From: an uncultured bacterium | Lineage (GTDB): Bacteria > Bacillota > Clostridia > Lachnospirales > Anaerotignaceae | Direction of reading: 5' to 3' | NCBI GenBank assembly: GCA_905214825.1 | Contig: CAJMNV010000072.1 | Span: 1 to 9,694 of the forward strand | DNA length: 9,694 nucleotides | In this document: in pieces, positions 7,128 through 9,694 of the stretch | Layout of the letters: each line of letters opens with the position of its first letter | Position numbering within the stretch: the first letter of the stretch is position 1 | Position numbers and translations under genes: made by a program | Notes under the pieces: model-generated | The model's input: the letters and a program-made list of their open reading frames with translations, nothing else | The model's database searches: none | Told to the model about the DNA's origin: nothing

Positions 7128-7649
7128 TTATAGCAATACCACAATCAGTAACAAACCACTTAATATCCCCATACCACAATACATTTTTCCGTTTTTTTCT
7201 ATTTTTTTTCGTAACATGGTTTGTTTTTGTTCCAATTCACGCAAAAAATATGACATATTATTTTGTTGCTTTTGTTTATCCCAACCGCCCCATGTTTTCC
7301 CAAATTGCAGTATCATTTCAAAATCCTCTACGGCAAAATATGTTTTTTTTGCATAAGATAGCCAAACACTTTCCCAAATCTCTTCTGCGGTTTCTTGGGA
7401 ATGTTGCTTCATTTTATTTGCAATTTCTTTCAAAATACAACCAATCTGCCCCACTATTTGTAAACTCACACATTCCAACACATCTGGCAAAGGCAAAGCC
7501 ATATATGCGATTTGTTGCTGCATTTGCAAAATTGCTTGTTCCAATGTTTTCAAATCTTGCAATCGATACTTTTCTTTCAGATAAAATCCCATACCTGTCA
7601 ATGTTGTCGCCACCATCACCAACACCATACCCAAGCCTTGCAACCACAC
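7128..7649 (-). CDS. spoIIIAB: Stage III sporulation protein AB
   Basis: SpoIIIAB is a membrane protein with distant similarity to GspF/PilC-type platform proteins of type II secretion and type IV pili. It is thought to act with the SpoIIIAA ATPase at the base of the channel. The 173-residue product has an N-terminal hydrophobic span (LGMVLVMVATTLTGMGFYL), a long helical cytoplasmic domain containing the conserved region with LPLPDVLECVS, a basic RKKIEKNGKMY segment and a C-terminal span (MGILSGLLLIVVLL). The start is GTG at 7649 with AAGGTGG nine bases upstream; an in-frame stop shortly above rules out a longer form. Twenty-two bases separate it from spoIIIAA. Confidence 0.92.
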   Translation of the reverse strand: MWLQGLGMVLVMVATTLTGMGFYLKEKYRLQDLKTLEQAILQMQQQIAYMALPLPDVLECVSLQIVGQIGCILKEIANKMKQHSQETAEEIWESVWLSYAKKTYFAVEDFEMILQFGKTWGGWDKQKQQNNMSYFLRELEQKQTMLRKKIEKNGKMYCGMGILSGLLLIVVLL

Positions 7650-7671
7650 AGTATTTCACCACCTTCTTTTG

Positions 7672-8589
7672 TCATATTTGATACAACACATTGCCTTTGT
7701 TATCTTGTATATATTCCACAGTACCTGACCCATGCTTTGCAGACAAAAACACAAATCGTTCTATGGTATCTGCATATAATATTTTTTTCAAAACAGGACG
7801 TTTTTGTAAATCTGCAAAATCATATCCATGCACTGTGCAAAGCAATTTCACACCACCATGTAACATTTGTTCCACTGCCTCAAAATCTGCCTCTTTGCCA
7901 AGCTCGTCCACAGCAATAATCTCTGGTGACATACTACGCAACAAAAGTTCCATACCCTCTGCTTTATCACAACCACAAATTACATCTGTGGAAACCCCCA
8001 AATCCATCTGTTCCACACCTTGATACATACCAGAAATTTCCCCTCTTTCATCAGCAACACCTATTGTAAATCCTTTTTCGCTCAATTTTCGTATCAATTC
8101 CCGCAACAACGTTGTTTTGCCACAAGCAGGCGGCGAAATCAACATTGTATGGCAAAAACGACCTTTGTCCAATATATAAGGCAACACAGCATCTGCACAC
8201 CCAAAGATTTGTTTTGCAATCCGAATATTTAAAGAACTAATGCTTTGTAACGTTTTGATATGCCCATTTTCTATCACTGCTTTTCCGCAAAATCCAATAC
8301 GATGCCCACCTTCTATGGTCAAATATCCTTGTCGCACTTCTTCCTCAAATGCATACAAAGAATAGGCACTGCATCTGGAAACACAAGCACGAATATCATA
8401 TTCTGTCACAATTTTATATCTATCTTTTTCAGGTACAAAAAATTTTTTCCCACCTGCATGTATCACAAGTGGTTTTCCTTTTCGCATTCTAATTTCTTCC
8501 ACTTCATTTTGTTGAAACATTCCACACATCTTTATCATTTTTACAATTTCAGGTGTCAATATATTCCAAACACTATCTTTTTGCTGCAT
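7672..8589 (-). CDS. spoIIIAA: Stage III sporulation protein AA, secretion-type ATPase
   Basis: SpoIIIAA is the cytoplasmic (mother cell) ATPase of the A-Q channel, related to the VirB11/GspE secretion ATPases, and is needed to sustain forespore gene expression during engulfment. The 305-residue product has an N-terminal domain with VEEIRMRKGKPL (30-41) and an EGGHRIGFCG block (93-102). Walker A is SPPACGKTTLLRE (152-164). ADERGEISG (169-177) and the Walker B strand EIIAVDELG with Asp228/Glu229 follow, then TVHGYDF with the conserved His. Length matches the family. The start is ATG with a strong AGGGGAGG site eight bases upstream. As first gene of the operon it faces a divergent LytTR regulator gene across a 123-base gap. 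Very firm call. Confidence 0.96.
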   Translation of the reverse strand: MQQKDSVWNILTPEIVKMIKMCGMFQQNEVEEIRMRKGKPLVIHAGGKKFFVPEKDRYKIVTEYDIRACVSRCSAYSLYAFEEEVRQGYLTIEGGHRIGFCGKAVIENGHIKTLQSISSLNIRIAKQIFGCADAVLPYILDKGRFCHTMLISPPACGKTTLLRELIRKLSEKGFTIGVADERGEISGMYQGVEQMDLGVSTDVICGCDKAEGMELLLRSMSPEIIAVDELGKEADFEAVEQMLHGGVKLLCTVHGYDFADLQKRPVLKKILYADTIERFVFLSAKHGSGTVEYIQDNKGNVLYQI

Positions 8590-8628
8590 ATGACCGCCCT
8601 CCCCTTGTCTTATATATATTGCAAAAAA

Positions 8629-8659
8629 ATAAACTTATGATAATACTTCCATAAATTCA
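8629..8659 (-). promoter_or_regulatory. Candidate LytTR-family operator (two direct 9-bp repeats)
   Basis: On the minus strand TGAATTTAT (8659-8651) and TAAGTTTAT (8637-8629) are direct repeats, seven of nine bases identical, with a 13-bp spacer. The published LytTR consensus is [TA][AC][CA]GTTN[AG][TG], twice, 12-13 bp apart. The second half-site matches 9/9 and the first 7/9. It lies in the gap between a LytTR gene and spoIIIAA and overlaps the candidate spoIIIA promoter. The region is AT-rich, so chance is not excluded. Confidence 0.4.
8632..8658 (-). promoter_or_regulatory. Candidate sigma-E-type promoter of the spoIIIA operon
   Basis: In Bacillus subtilis spoIIIA is transcribed by mother-cell sigma E. 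On the minus strand CATAAGTT (8639-8632) resembles the sigma-E -10 (CATAnnnT). GAATTTA (8658-8652), 12 bases upstream, partly matches the -35 (KMATATT, 5 of 7). Transcription would begin near 8625, about 35 bases before the spoIIIAA ATG. The spacer is slightly short and the -35 imperfect. Confidence 0.4.
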
Positions 8660-8666
8660 TGTTTTG

Positions 8667-8675
8667 TGATAAAAT
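8667..8675 (+). promoter_or_regulatory. Candidate extended -10 promoter element of the LytTR gene
   Basis: TGATAAAAT matches an extended -10 (TGnTATAAT, one mismatch) and would start transcription around 8682, about 30 bases before the regulator ATG. No convincing -35 is seen 16-18 bases upstream, where the candidate LytTR repeats lie. An activator-dependent promoter would be consistent with that. Confidence 0.3.
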
Positions 8676-8697
8676 ATATTTATTTCATATAGGAAAT

Positions 8698-8706
8698 AGG
8701 AGGAGA
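8698..8706 (+). promoter_or_regulatory. Ribosome binding site that fixes the LytTR regulator start
   Basis: AGGAGGAGA ends six bases before the ATG at 8713. An in-frame ATG at 8659 would add 18 residues that read through this site, so it is rejected. Confidence 0.85.
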
Positions 8707-8712
8707 ACCATC

Positions 8713-9441
8713 ATGTTCCGTCTATTATTGTTATCTTTCGACAAATACGATGTTGAACAAATTTATCAAATATGCAATCAAATGCAGGATATTACAATTT
8801 ACGAAAGTACATCTTTGGAAAACACCTGTACACTTTGCAAGCACACAAAAATAGACTGTATTTTGCTTTTTCCTGACATTGATTTTATATTTGCAAAACG
8901 TTTTATTGCAGCATTTCGTAAGATTGAAACATATAAACATACACCCATTGTTTTGCTTTCTTCTCAACTTTCCCATGCGTTTCAAGTATTTTCGCAATGG
9001 AAGTGTTGTGAATTTTTCTATTATCCACTAAATGAAGAACGGGAATATGACCTAAAACATCTTTTATCATTTTATTGTGCACAATCTTTTCACAATCCAG
9101 ATACGCCAAATGAAGTGTTCCAACTAAATACCGCACAAGGCATACATAATCTACATTATGATGAGCTCTTATTTGTTGAAGTTGTGTTGAAAAAATCTAT
9201 TTTTCATACCAAAACACAAGAATTGACTTCAGCTTTGCCATTGTATAAAATCAAAAATGCACTACACTCCGACCATATTATGCAAACGCATCGCTCTTTT
9301 ATTGTCAATCTCAACAACATTTCTTATCTAGATAAACGCAAAAATCCTTGGGAAATTTCTTTTGGTTACACGGAACAAAAAGCATATGTTGGTCGTAATT
9401 ACAAAAAAGCTGTTTTGGAAGCACTCTGTACCAATGCTTAA
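8713..9441 (+). CDS. LytTR-family transcriptional regulator with degenerate receiver-like domain
   Basis: This 242-residue regulator has a C-terminal LytTR DNA-binding domain (about residues 135-237). It shows the family pattern: the DELLFVEVVLKKSIFHT strand pair (150-166), the ALPLYKIKNAL helix (174-184) and the hallmark QTHRSFIVNLNNI (191-203). The N-terminal 120 residues follow the beta-alpha order of a response-regulator receiver but lack its chemistry. The first strand RLLLLSFDKYD has no acidic pair. The phosphoacceptor position at the end of strand 3 (DCILLF) is Phe53, the strand 4 Thr/Ser becomes Ser in IVLLSS, and the strand 5 Lys before Pro is Tyr104. It is therefore likely a phosphorylation-independent pseudo-receiver regulator. 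No histidine kinase gene is in view. It is divergent from spoIIIA and precedes an SGNH hydrolase gene by 30 bases. Family certain; targets unknown. Confidence 0.88.
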   Translation: MFRLLLLSFDKYDVEQIYQICNQMQDITIYESTSLENTCTLCKHTKIDCILLFPDIDFIFAKRFIAAFRKIETYKHTPIVLLSSQLSHAFQVFSQWKCCEFFYYPLNEEREYDLKHLLSFYCAQSFHNPDTPNEVFQLNTAQGIHNLHYDELLFVEVVLKKSIFHTKTQELTSALPLYKIKNALHSDHIMQTHRSFIVNLNNISYLDKRKNPWEISFGYTEQKAYVGRNYKKAVLEALCTNA

Positions 9442-9471
9442 TGTTGCAATATACAAAAGGGGGTATCATAT

Positions 9472-9684
9472 TTGGACAAACAAACAATCAAAATTGTCTG
9501 TTTTGGTGACAGTTTAACATATGGATATGGCGTATTGGAAAAAGACATATTTTCTTATCAATTATCAGAAAATCTCAAAAAAATATATCCAAAAATACCA
9601 TGTGAAGTCATAAACAGTGGTATCAATGGACAAACAACAAGAGAAGCACTTGCTCGTTTACAAGGAAGTTATCAGAGTAGATAA
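9472..9684 (+). CDS. SGNH/GDSL hydrolase, N-terminal part only, frame broken near window end
   Basis: The readable 70 residues are the start of an SGNH (GDSL) hydrolase, a family of esterases, lipases and thioesterases. Block I is CFGDSLTYGYG with catalytic Ser14, and block II is NSGINGQTT (48-56) with oxyanion Gly50. Full proteins are about 180-220 residues. Here the frame stops at 9682-9684, only ten bases before the window edge. Reading one base later from 9662 gives KEVIRVDKCK, closer to what usually follows the ALARL helix, so a frameshift near 9661 is likely. The start is TTG at 9472 with AAAAGGGGG eight bases upstream. No signal peptide is visible, so it is probably cytoplasmic. Likely co-transcribed with the LytTR gene. 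The rest is out of view or lost. Confidence 0.75.
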   Translation: MDKQTIKIVCFGDSLTYGYGVLEKDIFSYQLSENLKKIYPKIPCEVINSGINGQTTREALARLQGSYQSR

Positions 9685-9694
9685 ATGTAAATAA

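Noticed and set aside
8659..8712. N-terminal extension of the LytTR protein from an upstream ATG
   Set aside because: The extension reads through a strong AGGAGG site, and the ATG at 8713 gives a normal first beta-strand. The upstream ATG has no ribosome binding site.
1..9694. Search for CRISPR repeats, transposases, attachment sites, tRNA or riboswitch structures
   Set aside because: I saw no spaced repeats, terminal inverted repeats, transposase or integrase motifs, or cloverleaf-like sequence. The gaps are too short and AT-rich to hold a recognised riboswitch.

Overview
The window is AT-rich DNA from an endospore-forming Firmicute, most likely an anaerobic member of the Clostridia (Lachnospiraceae-like, a low-confidence inference). 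The main evidence is a complete eight-gene spoIIIA operon in canonical order. Low GC, strong AGGAGG-type Shine-Dalgarno sites and several TTG/GTG starts fit this. I see no tRNA, rRNA, CRISPR array, insertion sequence or phage gene.

Layout. (1) Bases 1-3437, minus strand: a cell-surface gene group, read from right to left as a family 2 glycosyltransferase, a circularly permuted papain-like cysteine hydrolase, a polytopic LPG-synthase-TM/UPF0104 (YbhN-like) membrane protein, and UDP-galactopyranose mutase (glf). The last three are tightly packed or overlapping. glf carries an in-frame TAA, after which recognisable homology resumes in the same frame up to the window edge. (2) Bases 3438-3656: an AT-rich gap holding the probable promoter of the surface operon and the hairpin terminator of the spoIIIA operon. 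(3) Bases 3657-8589, minus strand: spoIIIAA-AB-AC-AD-AE-AF-AG-AH, encoding the mother-cell half of the A-Q channel (feeding tube) that connects mother cell and forespore during engulfment. All eight genes look intact. Several true starts lie downstream of the longest open frame, as Shine-Dalgarno positions show. (4) Bases 8590-8712: a divergent promoter region. It contains a plausible sigma-E-type promoter for spoIIIA and, overlapping it, two 9-bp direct repeats in the same orientation with a 13-bp spacer, the geometry of a LytTR-family operator. (5) Bases 8713-9694, plus strand: a LytTR DNA-binding regulator whose receiver-like N-terminal half lacks the phosphorylation residues, followed by the start of an SGNH/GDSL hydrolase that goes out of frame near the right edge.

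How the parts may work together. The spoIIIA genes form one functional unit. The divergent LytTR gene, with a candidate LytTR operator on top of the spoIIIA promoter, suggests an accessory and probably phosphorylation-independent control of sporulation channel expression and of its own gene. This is the most interesting hypothesis here, and it rests on motif matching in AT-rich DNA. The surface operon may make a galactofuranose-containing envelope glycan or glycolipid. Both broken genes lie within about 50 bases of the window ends, so if these are contig ends, assembly error explains them as well as real gene decay.
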